From assembly GCA_902798915.1 (NCBI GenBank), contig CADBYM010000005.1:62001-126000 (forward strand): a DNA stretch of 64,000 nucleotides. Reading direction: 5' to 3'. The stretch's first letter is position 1; each line of letters opens with the position of its first letter. The notes below the pieces were generated by a model, which saw nothing but the letters and a program-made list of their open reading frames with translations, had not been told where the DNA came from and searched no databases. This DNA is from an uncultured Coriobacteriaceae bacterium (lineage in GTDB: Bacteria > Actinomycetota > Coriobacteriia > Coriobacteriales > Atopobiaceae). This document shows positions 44,882 to 52,874 of this stretch, piece by piece. A program made the translations under genes and the position numbers.

Positions 44882-45205
44882 GTGGAGAAACCAGTATACC
44901 CCACGGCACCACGGGAGGTGTCCGCAGCAACCTTTCCCGTCACGTTACCGAGCGCATGGCACATTGCGATAACGGCCCACGTACACCCACCTTCGGCGAC
45001 CGCTCATATGACCCCGCAGCATCGCGTCGCTCATGTCGGTCACACAGCCCATACGCGTTCTATAGCTTATGCGGCTCACGTAGGTAACGTAGCTCACCCT
45101 GCTCATGTACCTCTCGTGATCACTCGCCAACCTGCCAAGGCCAGTCCCGAAACTGGTCAACTGACGCTCCCCTTCGCAACGAGCCTCGCAAACGCTTTAA
45201 TGTAG
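44882..45205 (+). other. Decayed 9-bp repeat tract with weak open frame
   Basis: An open frame (GTG 44882 to 45205, 107 codons) has no good ribosome site. Its interest is a 9-bp periodic tract at ~44965-45112 of form GCTCAYGTN, coding loosely repeated Ala-His-Val/Thr triplets (VAHVGHTAH, YAAHVGNVAHPAHV). I doubt it is a real gene; the periodicity itself is clear. Confidence 0.3.
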
Positions 45206-45328
45206 GCAGACATACGCACCGCACGGGAATCTCCACCCGAACGCGGCGCGAGACGACGAAAGGGAACGGGGACCGGGAGGTACCCCACGCCGAAACACCA
45301 CCATGCACACATCCAGAGCAGAGCCAGA

Positions 45329-45640
45329 GCCGTCTTCTCCTTCGCGTTGCCGGCGATCCTGGCACTCGCGACGCTCGCTACCACCTTCGCCTGGGTCGCG
45401 CCCGCGTCAGGCACGCCCGATAGTACTTACACCCCGCGATTGAGGGCGACTCTCGCCACGGCAGACGGAGGGCAGGAGGCGTGCGGGGACGGAGACGTCC
45501 ACCTCGTCTGCACGATCGCACACGAGGAGCTCGAGCCGAACGCCCGCTACAGGGCGACCGTGTCGCTATCCAATATCGAGGCGCACAAGCCCATCGAGGT
45601 CGAGGTCACGCTCGACGGCAGACCTGCACCGGTTTTGTCA
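45329..45640 (+). pseudogene. Fragment of VaFE-repeat surface protein
   Basis: The frame reads ALPAILALATLATTFAWVAP (signal-like), then TPRLRATLATADGGQEACGD, GDVHLVCTIAHEELEPNARY and RATVSL. This follows the pattern of VaFE/T(h)ioester-type isopeptide repeats of conjugative-element surface proteins, in which the D(x)V(x)YxxLxPGxxY motif is typical. No start codon with a ribosome site fits, and after ~45640 the similarity stops. It is a short relic. Confidence 0.45.
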
Positions 45641-45748
45641 ACATCAAACGATTTCGTCGAGTATTGTCCCTTCCGTCACTGGATGGGTGTTTGTGGCCAA
45701 TCGGGACTGCGCTTTGTGGCCACTGTTTCGGCGGCGACCACAAAGCAA

Positions 45749-45889
45749 GTTGGGCAGCGGCGGCGACACAAGCACGAGGCCTATCACCAGGCCGATAACC
45801 GGCATACCGCCAAAGACCTTGTAGGCGGACCAGCAGATGATGGCAGGCAGGAACGCGAAGGCCGTCTCGGTCAGCACGTTAACGGCTTC
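45749..45889 (-). pseudogene. Fragment of PTS sugar permease (EIIC)
   Basis: The minus frame encodes EAVNVLTETAFAFLPAIICW followed by SAYKVFGGMPVIGLVIGLVL and VSPPLPN. This matches the conserved membrane segment of glucoside/sucrose-type EIIC permeases (TxxAFxFLPxxxxWS..K.FGG.P..G...G..LV.P). Nothing before or after it belongs to the family. It is a relic. Confidence 0.5.
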
Positions 45890-45984
45890 ACGCGGTCGAA
45901 ACGACGGGGTTCTTTGATACCAATTGCACACGGTGCCTCCGGTACGTTACCTGCAAGGTTGCCATTCGGCATCTAAGCCGCAGC

Positions 45985-47463
45985 CTATTGCCGGACTACA
46001 AGCGCAATCTTGGTGCGCAGTCCTCCCGTGGCAACCTTTGCCACGGACCCCTCAGATGCCATGGCCTCGACGGCCCTGGAGAGTCGCTTGGGTATGGACT
46101 TGTAGCCCATAGCGCGGGACAGCTCGGATAGGGACAAGGGGCCTCCTGCAAGCGCCTCGGCAATCCTCTCCCGGTACGCAAGCTCCTTCGGTGTCGGGCC
46201 TGTGGGCTCTGGCGCAAAGGCGGGATGCACGGCAAGACGCACGGTGAGAAACCCGCGAGCCTCGTCCATGCGGAAGGTAGGCCGCGACGACCCGTTGGCG
46301 TCAAGCGCTGCAAGCGCCTTGGGAAAGCCGGTGTTCCTCCCCTCGCAGAGGCCTAGCTCCTTGAGGAAGTCTCCGATCCTGCGGTTGCGGTAGCGGTCGC
46401 AGCGCAGGTCGTAGGACTCGATCATCTCCTGCGTGATGCTGCGGTCGAAGCCCGGGAAGCTCGTGATCTCCATGGCCTCGGGTGTAATGCGCACGGTAGT
46501 TGGCTCGGGCAACTGGTACGAGCGATGGTAGATCGCATTGGAGAGTATCTCCTCGACGGCAGCATAGGGATAGTTGGCGACCACCTCGGCGATGGGCGTC
46601 CCCTCGTGCTTGAAGGTGCGCTTCTGGATGACATAGCTGTCGATGTAGGAGAGGGCCGCAGAGAGCTGGTGTTGCAGTGCACCTCGGAAGACGCGCTCCG
46701 TCATGCCCTCGCCTGATGGGTCGGGAAGGTCAACGACCTCGATGCGCGCATAGGGGAAGTAGCGCTCTATCCGCTCGCTGAACATGAGGATGCCCACGCT
46801 GCGCGGATGCTGGTCCTCCGGAGGACCAGCAAGCAGCTGCATGCTGCGCGCGATGTCGGCGGTCTCCATGGACTCCGAGATGCCATAGAGCGAGCTGCCC
46901 ACCTCGCTGAGGTAGTCACGCAGGAGCGGCCTGCTCAGGTCTTCCACGGATGCGGCGAGGTTTGGCTGGTCGTCAAAGGGCACGGTCTGCGATGCGTAAA
47001 AGAGCTCGCGCTCCTCGTCGGGGGACGCCACGACCGTGCACGAGAACTTGCGAATGTAGTAGCGCTTGTTCGACTTGTCCTTGCCGAGCACGTTCTTCGG
47101 AACCTTATACGGGCGTCCATGCCCACCAGGCGCCCAGATGACGATGACCCAAGCGCCATCCAGCCGAACCGGCTCAACTATGGGCTGGTAGAGGGGCTCG
47201 ATGAGGCGGCAGAGGTCGAGAAGTCGCTTGAGCGTCCGGTCTACTTCCGCCTGGCTTATACCACGAGGAGGCAAGACGGGCTGCCCGTTGTCCTCGTCGA
47301 TCCCTATGACGAGGTAGCCCCCGCCGATGTTGTCGATGTCGTTCGCAAAGGCACAGATGCTGTGCATGATGGGGTTGGGGTTGAACCCGCCTTTGAATTC
47401 GATTCTCGTAGATTCGACGACTCCGCCACGAACGAGTCTGTCGATACTGACGGGCAACGCCAT
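45985..47463 (-). CDS. AlbA_2/Schlafen-like ATP-binding protein with winged helix
   Basis: A 492-residue protein of the AlbA_2-HATPase_c_4 type. AlbA_2: STRIEFKGGFNPNPIMHSIC then GGGYLVIGIDEDNGQP. ATPase-like: VEEILSNAIYHRSYQLPEPT with EITSFPGFDRSITQ and GRNTGFPKAL. The C-terminus is a winged helix (LSLSELSRAMGYKSIPKRLS). It belongs to a different subgroup from the gene at 43357. GGGGGAGG precedes its ATG. The promoter region contains a 28-bp inverted repeat (47494-47558), so it probably regulates itself. Confidence 0.78.
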   Translation of the reverse strand: MALPVSIDRLVRGGVVESTRIEFKGGFNPNPIMHSICAFANDIDNIGGGYLVIGIDEDNGQPVLPPRGISQAEVDRTLKRLLDLCRLIEPLYQPIVEPVRLDGAWVIVIWAPGGHGRPYKVPKNVLGKDKSNKRYYIRKFSCTVVASPDEERELFYASQTVPFDDQPNLAASVEDLSRPLLRDYLSEVGSSLYGISESMETADIARSMQLLAGPPEDQHPRSVGILMFSERIERYFPYARIEVVDLPDPSGEGMTERVFRGALQHQLSAALSYIDSYVIQKRTFKHEGTPIAEVVANYPYAAVEEILSNAIYHRSYQLPEPTTVRITPEAMEITSFPGFDRSITQEMIESYDLRCDRYRNRRIGDFLKELGLCEGRNTGFPKALAALDANGSSRPTFRMDEARGFLTVRLAVHPAFAPEPTGPTPKELAYRERIAEALAGGPLSLSELSRAMGYKSIPKRLSRAVEAMASEGSVAKVATGGLRTKIALVVRQ

Positions 47464-47493
47464 ATGGTCCTCCCCCTCAGGCCTCTCAACGTC

Positions 47494-47558
47494 TCGATGC
47501 TATCACCGTCGAATATTCGATGCAAGCACTATCGATTATTCGACGTTGATAGCATCGA
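47494..47558 (-). promoter_or_regulatory. 28-bp inverted repeat over promoter
   Basis: Arms at 47494-47521 and 47531-47558 match at 26 of 28 positions around a 9-bp spacer. Each arm contains TCGATGCTATCA and TCGAATA. On the minus strand TTGCAT, 17 bases, TAGCAT forms a plausible promoter inside it, 30-60 bases before the gene at 47463. It may be a strong operator or a transcript hairpin. Confidence 0.6.
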
Positions 47559-47624
47559 GGGCGTTTGAGTTCAAAAAGACCATCCCAGGAGGGCCATTGG
47601 GCAGATTGCGATGATCGCGCAGCG

Positions 47625-47654
47625 AAAAAGGTCGCCGGCACTGTGCCGACGACC
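47625..47654 (-). terminator. Terminator of tRNA-Pro
   Basis: Hairpin GGTCGTCGGCA / TGCCGGCGACC (one mismatch) followed on the minus strand by TTTTT, 12 bases beyond the tRNA 3' end. Confidence 0.85.
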
Positions 47655-47666
47655 TCATCAGATTCG

Positions 47667-47743
47667 TGGTCGGGACGACTGGATTCGAACCAGCGGCCTC
47701 ACGGTCCCGAACCGTGCGCGCTACCAAACTGCGCCACGTCCCG
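47667..47743 (-). tRNA. tRNA-Pro (anticodon CGG)
   Basis: Minus strand: CGGGACGTGGCGCAGTTTGG start, anticodon loop TTCGGGA with CGG anticodon, T-arm GGTTCGAATCC, and acceptor end CGTCCCG-A-CCA with encoded CCA. All stems pair. Own terminator at 47625. Confidence 0.95.
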
Positions 47744-47801
47744 AAGCGCGAGTAAGTATGATAGCAGGTCTTTGTCGAGAATGCCACCCAAAGAGCAAAA
47801 A

Positions 47802-48689
47802 TCATGCAAAAGAGCTGACGCAGGCCCACGTACCAGGACCGAACGCCTCGACCGCCGCCCGCGCCGTCACCTCGGCGTCCGCCAGAGACGCGCAGATGCC
47901 AAACACGCAGCTGCCCGAGCCGCTCACCTGTGCGCCCAGCACCCGCTCGTGCCCGCGCAGCCAGTCGCGCACCTGCGCCACCTGCGGCAACAGACGGCAT
48001 GCCACCGGATCGAGGTTATTGCTCAGCAACTGCGCGACCTGCGCCGGCGTCGCCACCCCGGTGCGCAGCAGCGCGCACAGCGGCTCGGGATCGCCCGGCT
48101 CGTCGTGGCACTCGTCGAACTTCCGATAGGCCGCCGGAGTGCTCACGCCCTTGCCCGCTGGCCGCACGAGCACGACCGGAACCGGCTCCACCAACGACGG
48201 AAGCTTCTCGGCCACCACGTCACCCCGACCGACGAGCAACGTGGGCACCGGATCGAGGAAGAAGGCAACATCGGCACCGACCGAGCGTGCCACTTGTGCC
48301 ACACGCGCATCCTGTGCATCGATGCCCCACGCCTCGCACAGCGCCATCAACACGCTCGCCGCATCGGAAGACGCGCCACCCAAGCCTGCCTGGCTGGGGA
48401 CGCGCTTGCGGAGCAACACCTCCACCGCCGACTCACGTCCAAAGGCCTCGGCCAACGCCACCGCAGCGCGGTACACGGTGTTCTTCTCTTGAGGCAAATC
48501 CATGGGCGGGTCGCAACGCACCTGCAATGCCATGCCGGGCGCAAGCGGCCGCACCACAACCTCGTCGGCGATGCCGAGCGCAACCATCAGCGAGTCGGCG
48601 CGATGGTAGCCATCGGCGTCCACGCCGGGATGTATTCCCAGATGCAGATTGAGCTTTGCGGGCGCAGGAATTGTTATGGGAGCCGACAC
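47802..48689 (-). CDS. ispE: 4-diphosphocytidyl-2-C-methyl-D-erythritol kinase
   Basis: A 295-residue GHMP kinase of the MEP pathway, phosphorylating CDP-ME. N-terminal PAPAKLNLHLGIHPGVDADG; ATP loop PSQAGLGGASSDAASVLMAL; C-terminal VSGSGSCVFGICASL. The GTG at 48689, just after the veg stop with GGAAGAG upstream, is preferred to an in-frame TTG at 48707. The veg-ispE pairing is conserved in Firmicutes. With ispD and ispF at 24.5-25.8 kb it gives three MEP enzymes in the window. Confidence 0.93.
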   Translation of the reverse strand: MSAPITIPAPAKLNLHLGIHPGVDADGYHRADSLMVALGIADEVVVRPLAPGMALQVRCDPPMDLPQEKNTVYRAAVALAEAFGRESAVEVLLRKRVPSQAGLGGASSDAASVLMALCEAWGIDAQDARVAQVARSVGADVAFFLDPVPTLLVGRGDVVAEKLPSLVEPVPVVLVRPAGKGVSTPAAYRKFDECHDEPGDPEPLCALLRTGVATPAQVAQLLSNNLDPVACRLLPQVAQVRDWLRGHERVLGAQVSGSGSCVFGICASLADAEVTARAAVEAFGPGTWACVSSFA

Positions 48690-48690
48690 G

Positions 48691-48987
48691 CTACTCTTCC
48701 ACGGCAAAGTGAAGCAGACGCTCGCCGGTATCGATGTTGTAAATCTCTACCGTCCCCGTCAAGACGTCCACATACTGATACGACTGACGCGCTTTGCGCC
48801 CACGCCGCTCCTCGACCTCCACCACAAACAGCGACGGATGCGCCGCCACCACAATTCCCGAGCGCTCCACGATGCGTGAGCGGCCCATGTTTGCCCGCAC
48901 CCTAATGCGATCTCCTTCGAGGTTGGATATCTCAGTCCGAATAAGATCCACGCGGTTGACCGGCGGAACCTCGTTATCCATGTACAT
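48691..48987 (-). CDS. veg: Veg family protein
   Basis: A 98-residue protein of the Veg family (biofilm-related in B. subtilis). Conserved sequence: VDLIRTEISNLEGDRIRVRA, NMGRSRIVERSGIVVAAHPS, LFVVEVEERRGRKARQSYQY, VDVLTGTVEI. The ATG at 48987 has GGAGAG upstream; a GTG 15 bases earlier is also in frame. It is followed directly by ispE. Confidence 0.9.
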   Translation of the reverse strand: MYMDNEVPPVNRVDLIRTEISNLEGDRIRVRANMGRSRIVERSGIVVAAHPSLFVVEVEERRGRKARQSYQYVDVLTGTVEIYNIDTGERLLHFAVEE

Positions 48988-49132
48988 CACGGCTCTCTCC
49001 ACGGGTAAGGTCCTTTGCAGTCTTTAGTCATAGACCAAAAGAGTATACCCTCTTTTTATGCGCAAGGGGTAGCTGCTTTCGAGTGCGGTCTACCCGAACG
49101 GAGCTACCCCCAACGTGAGCGGCTTTATGCTT

Positions 49133-49858
49133 CTAGCACAGGCTGAGTGCCGCCTCGTCCGCCACCACGAAGCAGTCGGCATGCAACTGCAGGATGGAGG
49201 CCGTGCACCGCGGGCTCACCGGCCCGTAAATCATGTCGTGCACCGCCTGGGCCTTGTCTGCGCCCGATGCTGCGACGAGAATCGTCTTTGCGCTCATGAT
49301 GTTCTGCACACCCATGGAGTAAGCCTTGCGCGGCACGTCGTCGATGCTGTCGAAGAGGCGGCTGTTTGCCTCGATGGTGCTCTGGGCAAGCTCGACGCAA
49401 TGCGTTCCCTTCGAGAAGCTCTCGCCCGGCTCGTTGAAGCCCACATGTCCATTGCGACCGATGCCCAGAAGCTGTAGGTCAAGCGGACCGGCAGCGGCCA
49501 TCAGCTCGTCATAGGCGGCGCAAGCGGCCTCGGCATCCAAGTTGGAGCCGTCGGGCACGTGCGTACGAGTCTTGTCGATGTTGATGTGATCGAAGAAGGT
49601 GTCGTTCATGAAGTAGCGATAGCTCTGCGGATGGTCGCCACCAAGCCCCAGGTACTCGTCCAGGTTGTAGGTGCTAACCTCGCTGAAGTCAACGTCGCCC
49701 TTCTCGTACCACTTGATGAGCTGCTCGTAGGCGCCGATGGGCGTGGTGCCGGTGGCGAGGCCCAGCTTGCAGTTGGGCTTCAGAATGACCTGTGCCGAGA
49801 TGATGTTGGCCGTCTTGCGACTCATGTCGGCGTAGTCCTTGCAACGAATAATGCGCAT
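49133..49858 (-). CDS. nagB: Glucosamine-6-phosphate deaminase
   Basis: A 241-residue enzyme converting glucosamine-6-phosphate to fructose-6-phosphate and ammonia in amino-sugar catabolism. Substrate loop LGLATGTTPIGAYEQLIKWY, catalytic Asp in YNLDEYLGL, and GIGRNGHVGFNEPG with the acid-base His. Length normal for the short Gram-positive form. It is monocistronic or heads the downstream genes; no nagA nearby. Confidence 0.95.
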   Translation of the reverse strand: MRIIRCKDYADMSRKTANIISAQVILKPNCKLGLATGTTPIGAYEQLIKWYEKGDVDFSEVSTYNLDEYLGLGGDHPQSYRYFMNDTFFDHINIDKTRTHVPDGSNLDAEAACAAYDELMAAAGPLDLQLLGIGRNGHVGFNEPGESFSKGTHCVELAQSTIEANSRLFDSIDDVPRKAYSMGVQNIMSAKTILVAASGADKAQAVHDMIYGPVSPRCTASILQLHADCFVVADEAALSLC

Positions 49859-49900
49859 AACCTCAGTCCTTTCCCCGCATTCCTACGGCGCGGCGCGCCG

Positions 49901-50521
49901 CTATACCAACTTACCCACCAAGTCGTCGAGCGCACGACGACGGTGACTAATCGCGTTCTTCTCTGCCGGCTCGAGCTCGGCCATACGCTTGCCGGGGACG
50001 TCGACAAGCTCAAAGAGGGGGTCGTATCCAAAGCCGTTGGTGCCACGCAGGTCATGCGCGATGGTGCCTTCGCAGTCGCCCTCACCCACGAGAACCTCCT
50101 CGCCGTCCTCATCGCGCGTGACCAGCACCACCGACGAGTGGAAGCGCGCCGTGCGCTCTGCATCGGGAATGCCGGCCATCTCGCGGAGCATCTTCTGATT
50201 GTTGGCCGCATCGTCGCCGTGCGAACCGGCCCAGCGTGCCGAGAAGATTCCCGGCGCACCGTCGAGCGCATCCACCACCAACCCGGAATCGTCGGCCACC
50301 GCCATGGCGAGACCCGTCTCGTCAAGTGCCGCACGCGCCTTTATGAGGGCGTTTGCCGTAAAGGTCTCGCCATCCTCCACCGGATCGGCAAAGTCGCCCA
50401 AATCGCCGAGTGCCACGAAGCGCATGCCCGCCATCGCCGGGGCCGCCCCCAAGATGGCCTCTATCTCGGCAAGCTTGTGCGCATTGCCGGTCGCCACCAC
50501 TACCGTGTGCTTCTCGTCCAT
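49901..50521 (-). CDS. rdgB: XTP/dITP diphosphatase (RdgB/HAM1)
   Basis: A 206-residue pyrophosphatase that clears ITP, dITP and XTP from the nucleotide pool. VVVATGNAHKLAEIEAILG; catalytic Asp in VADDSGLVVDALDGAPGIFS; substrate loop FGYDPLFEL. The ATG at 50521 has GGGAGG upstream. It follows rph by 38 bases; the rph-rdgB order is conserved. Confidence 0.94.
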   Translation of the reverse strand: MDEKHTVVVATGNAHKLAEIEAILGAAPAMAGMRFVALGDLGDFADPVEDGETFTANALIKARAALDETGLAMAVADDSGLVVDALDGAPGIFSARWAGSHGDDAANNQKMLREMAGIPDAERTARFHSSVVLVTRDEDGEEVLVGEGDCEGTIAHDLRGTNGFGYDPLFELVDVPGKRMAELEPAEKNAISHRRRALDDLVGKLV

Positions 50522-50559
50522 ATTCGTTCCTCCCTGCGCACTGCGCCCCATGCGGCCGG

Positions 50560-51297
50560 CTACGCGCCCCAATTCGTCACCTTGCGTTGCAGGGCAACGA
50601 GCTTCTCGATGCCCGCCTGTCCCACTTCGAGCAGCGCATCGAGTTGTTCGCGGTCGAACGGTGTCTGCTCGCCCGTACCCTGCAACTCGATGATGCGCCC
50701 ATCCGCCGTGCCCACGAGGTTCATGTCCACCTGGGCATGGCTGTCCTCGCTATAGTCGAGATCGAGCAGCACGCGACCGTCGATCACCCCCATGGAGACA
50801 GCCGCCACCTGACCGGTTAGCGGGATGCGCGGCAGCTCGCCCGCCTGGGCAAGCCCCCGCAGAGCATCGTGCAAAGCCACCCATGCACCCGTCACTGATG
50901 CGGTGCGCGTGCCGCCATCGGCTTGGATTACGTCGCAATCCACCGTGATGGTACGCTCGCCCAACGCACGCAGGTCGACCACGGTACGCAGGCTGCGACC
51001 GATAAGACGCTCAATCTCCATGGAGCGACCTTTGCGCCCCTTGTACTCGCGCGGCGAACGCCGGTTGGTCGAAGCGGGAAGCATCGCATACTCCGCCGTC
51101 ACCCACCCCTCATGACCGCCACGACGCCAGCGCGGGAGCACGTCCTCCACCGTCGCCGCACACAACACGCGTGTGTCGCCAAACTCGACCATGCACGAGC
51201 CAGCGGCGTTCTTGAGCACCTTGCGCGTCAGCGTCACGGGGCGCATCGCATCCTCCGCGCGTCCGAAGCTGCGCGCAAGTTCATAAGAAGCAGTCAT
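50560..51297 (-). CDS. rph: Ribonuclease PH
   Basis: A 245-residue phosphorolytic 3'-exoribonuclease that trims tRNA 3' ends. MRPVTLTRKVLKNAAGSCMV after a short N-terminal extension, GHEGWVTAEYAMLPAST, RSLRTVVDLRALGERTITVD, and GGTRTASVTGAWVALHDAL. GAGGAGG stands just before the ATG at 51297. It heads the rph-rdgB pair. Confidence 0.95.
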   Translation of the reverse strand: MTASYELARSFGRAEDAMRPVTLTRKVLKNAAGSCMVEFGDTRVLCAATVEDVLPRWRRGGHEGWVTAEYAMLPASTNRRSPREYKGRKGRSMEIERLIGRSLRTVVDLRALGERTITVDCDVIQADGGTRTASVTGAWVALHDALRGLAQAGELPRIPLTGQVAAVSMGVIDGRVLLDLDYSEDSHAQVDMNLVGTADGRIIELQGTGEQTPFDREQLDALLEVGQAGIEKLVALQRKVTNWGA

Positions 51298-51356
51298 TCG
51301 TCCTCCTCATCAATGCTAATGATACCAATAACGTAGTAAGACTGCGCGCCAAAGAA

Positions 51357-51384
51357 GGCCACCGGAGGTAAGCCGCCGGTGGCC
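51357..51384 (-). terminator. Terminator after EamA gene
   Basis: 9-bp stem GGCCACCGG / CCGGTGGCC followed on the minus strand by TTCTTT, between the EamA gene (ends 51449) and rph. Confidence 0.7.
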
Positions 51385-51448
51385 CCTCGAACACCGGGAA
51401 CAACCCCTCGCACGCCCCCGCAGACGGACGCAGGGCAATCCTGCGCGC

Positions 51449-52429
51449 TCACTCCGTATTGACCAATACTGTGCCGACGGCGATGAGCGTCAGCGCACCC
51501 ACGAGCGCCGGCAACTGCGCCGATGGCACCACCTCACCCAAGAAGGCGACGGAGAAGAGCACGCCGCACAGCGGGATGAAGAACCGGTACATCGCCACAC
51601 GCGAGACGGGATTGTGCTTGAGCAGCCACGACCACACCGAGAACGCGACCGCAGAGAGGGCGCCTAGGTAGGCGAGCACTCCCAGCGCGGGCGCCGAGCA
51701 CGTGCCGATGCTTCCACCGAGAGCCCCGCCGATGCCCATGAGCGCAACGCCGCCGCATACGAACTGCCAGCCCGTGAGCATGAACGGGTCACCGCTCACA
51801 CCGTAACGCCGCATCAGGCACGCAGCGCACCCGCCCGCGATCACCGACGCGAGGACAAGACCCTCGCCCTGGACGGACCACGAACCGATCATGCCACCGG
51901 CCCGCAAGGTGACGAGCGCAACGCCTCCCAAACCCAGCAGACACCCAACGAGCTTGCGTGCCGTCAGGTGCTCCTGCCGAAAGACGAGCGTGGCGAGCAC
52001 GATCTGCACGAACGCCGAGGTCCCCTGCACGAGCGCGGAGTTCGTGCCCGAGGCGTTGGCGAGCCCTATGTAGAAGGGCGCGTACTGCAACGTCGTCTGC
52101 AGGAGCGCCAAAAGCGCGATGGGCACAAGGTCGCGACGCGTAGGGAGCGGAAGACGCCTGCGCACGATGGCCGTCCCCAGAAGCACGTACACCCCCGCCA
52201 AGGCGAAGCGCATCCCCGCAAAGAGGACCTGCTGGGCGGGGGCGTCGGACGACACCTCAAAGAGCTCATATCCCAGCTTGACGAACGCGAACGCGCTGCC
52301 CCACAGCGCACAGCACACAATCGCCAGCGCAGCCGTGAGCATCATGCCCGGCGCATGCGTCCCAGCCGGGTCCTGCGACTCCACCGTACCCTTCGAGGCA
52401 GGAGCCCACTCGACGCGTCGCTCCCTCAC
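51449..52429 (-). CDS. EamA/DMT family transporter
   Basis: A 326-residue membrane protein with ten predicted helices in two EamA repeats (ALAIVCCALWGSAFAFVKLG; later GVLAYLGALSAVAFSVWSWL). Drug/metabolite exporters of this family move amino acids or small metabolites; the substrate cannot be told. The GTG start shares one base with the stop of the preceding gene (TAGTG), so they are coupled. Residues 1-~28 form a polar extension. Confidence 0.82.
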   Translation of the reverse strand: MRERRVEWAPASKGTVESQDPAGTHAPGMMLTAALAIVCCALWGSAFAFVKLGYELFEVSSDAPAQQVLFAGMRFALAGVYVLLGTAIVRRRLPLPTRRDLVPIALLALLQTTLQYAPFYIGLANASGTNSALVQGTSAFVQIVLATLVFRQEHLTARKLVGCLLGLGGVALVTLRAGGMIGSWSVQGEGLVLASVIAGGCAACLMRRYGVSGDPFMLTGWQFVCGGVALMGIGGALGGSIGTCSAPALGVLAYLGALSAVAFSVWSWLLKHNPVSRVAMYRFFIPLCGVLFSVAFLGEVVPSAQLPALVGALTLIAVGTVLVNTE

Positions 52430-52695
52430 TATTCCGCAAGCTCCCGGCGCTCTAGGTACAGCTCGCCATCGATGAGGTGCACCGCAACCTTCTCTGCAAC
52501 ATCAGGATGCTTCTTTAGGTACAGTCGGAAGGACTGCGCCATGTTCTTGGGCAGCTTGCCCTCGATGGTCACCTTCGCATAGCGCTGGTCCTTCGCCTCC
52601 AGGAAGGTGTCAATCTCCTTGGCTGGATAAGGAACGCGTCCACGCGTGGATACGCCACGCCTGCCAGGAATCTCCTCGATGAACTCAACCGCCAT
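52429..52695 (-). CDS. Small hypothetical protein
   Basis: An 88-residue basic protein: MAVEFIEEIPGRRGVSTRGR, VPYPAKEIDTFLEAKDQRYA, then a helix (MAQSFRLYLKKHPDVAEKVA) and LIDGELYLERREL. AGAGAGGGAG precedes its ATG. It resembles phage/plasmid-type small regulators, but no family was recognised. Coupled to the EamA transporter. Confidence 0.5.
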   Translation of the reverse strand: MAVEFIEEIPGRRGVSTRGRVPYPAKEIDTFLEAKDQRYAKVTIEGKLPKNMAQSFRLYLKKHPDVAEKVAVHLIDGELYLERRELAE

Positions 52696-52874
52696 ATTAG
52701 CTCCCTCTCTTATTCGAGCAAATATCAACAATACTATGATACTTGTTTTGGTCATCTCTTCATACTTTATAACTGTATATACATGTTTGCACACGTTTAT
52801 TATACAGTTGGGTATTCATACTCCCGTGACATACATTCATTTGGGACTGAGGCTGCGGCGCAAAACAAGACACA
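52696..52874. other. AT-rich intergenic region
   Basis: 179 AT-richer bases between the NHLM operon end and the gene at 52695. On the minus strand TATAAT occurs at 52799-52804, a possible -10 box, without a clear -35. No terminator is evident after the ABC gene. Confidence 0.35.
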
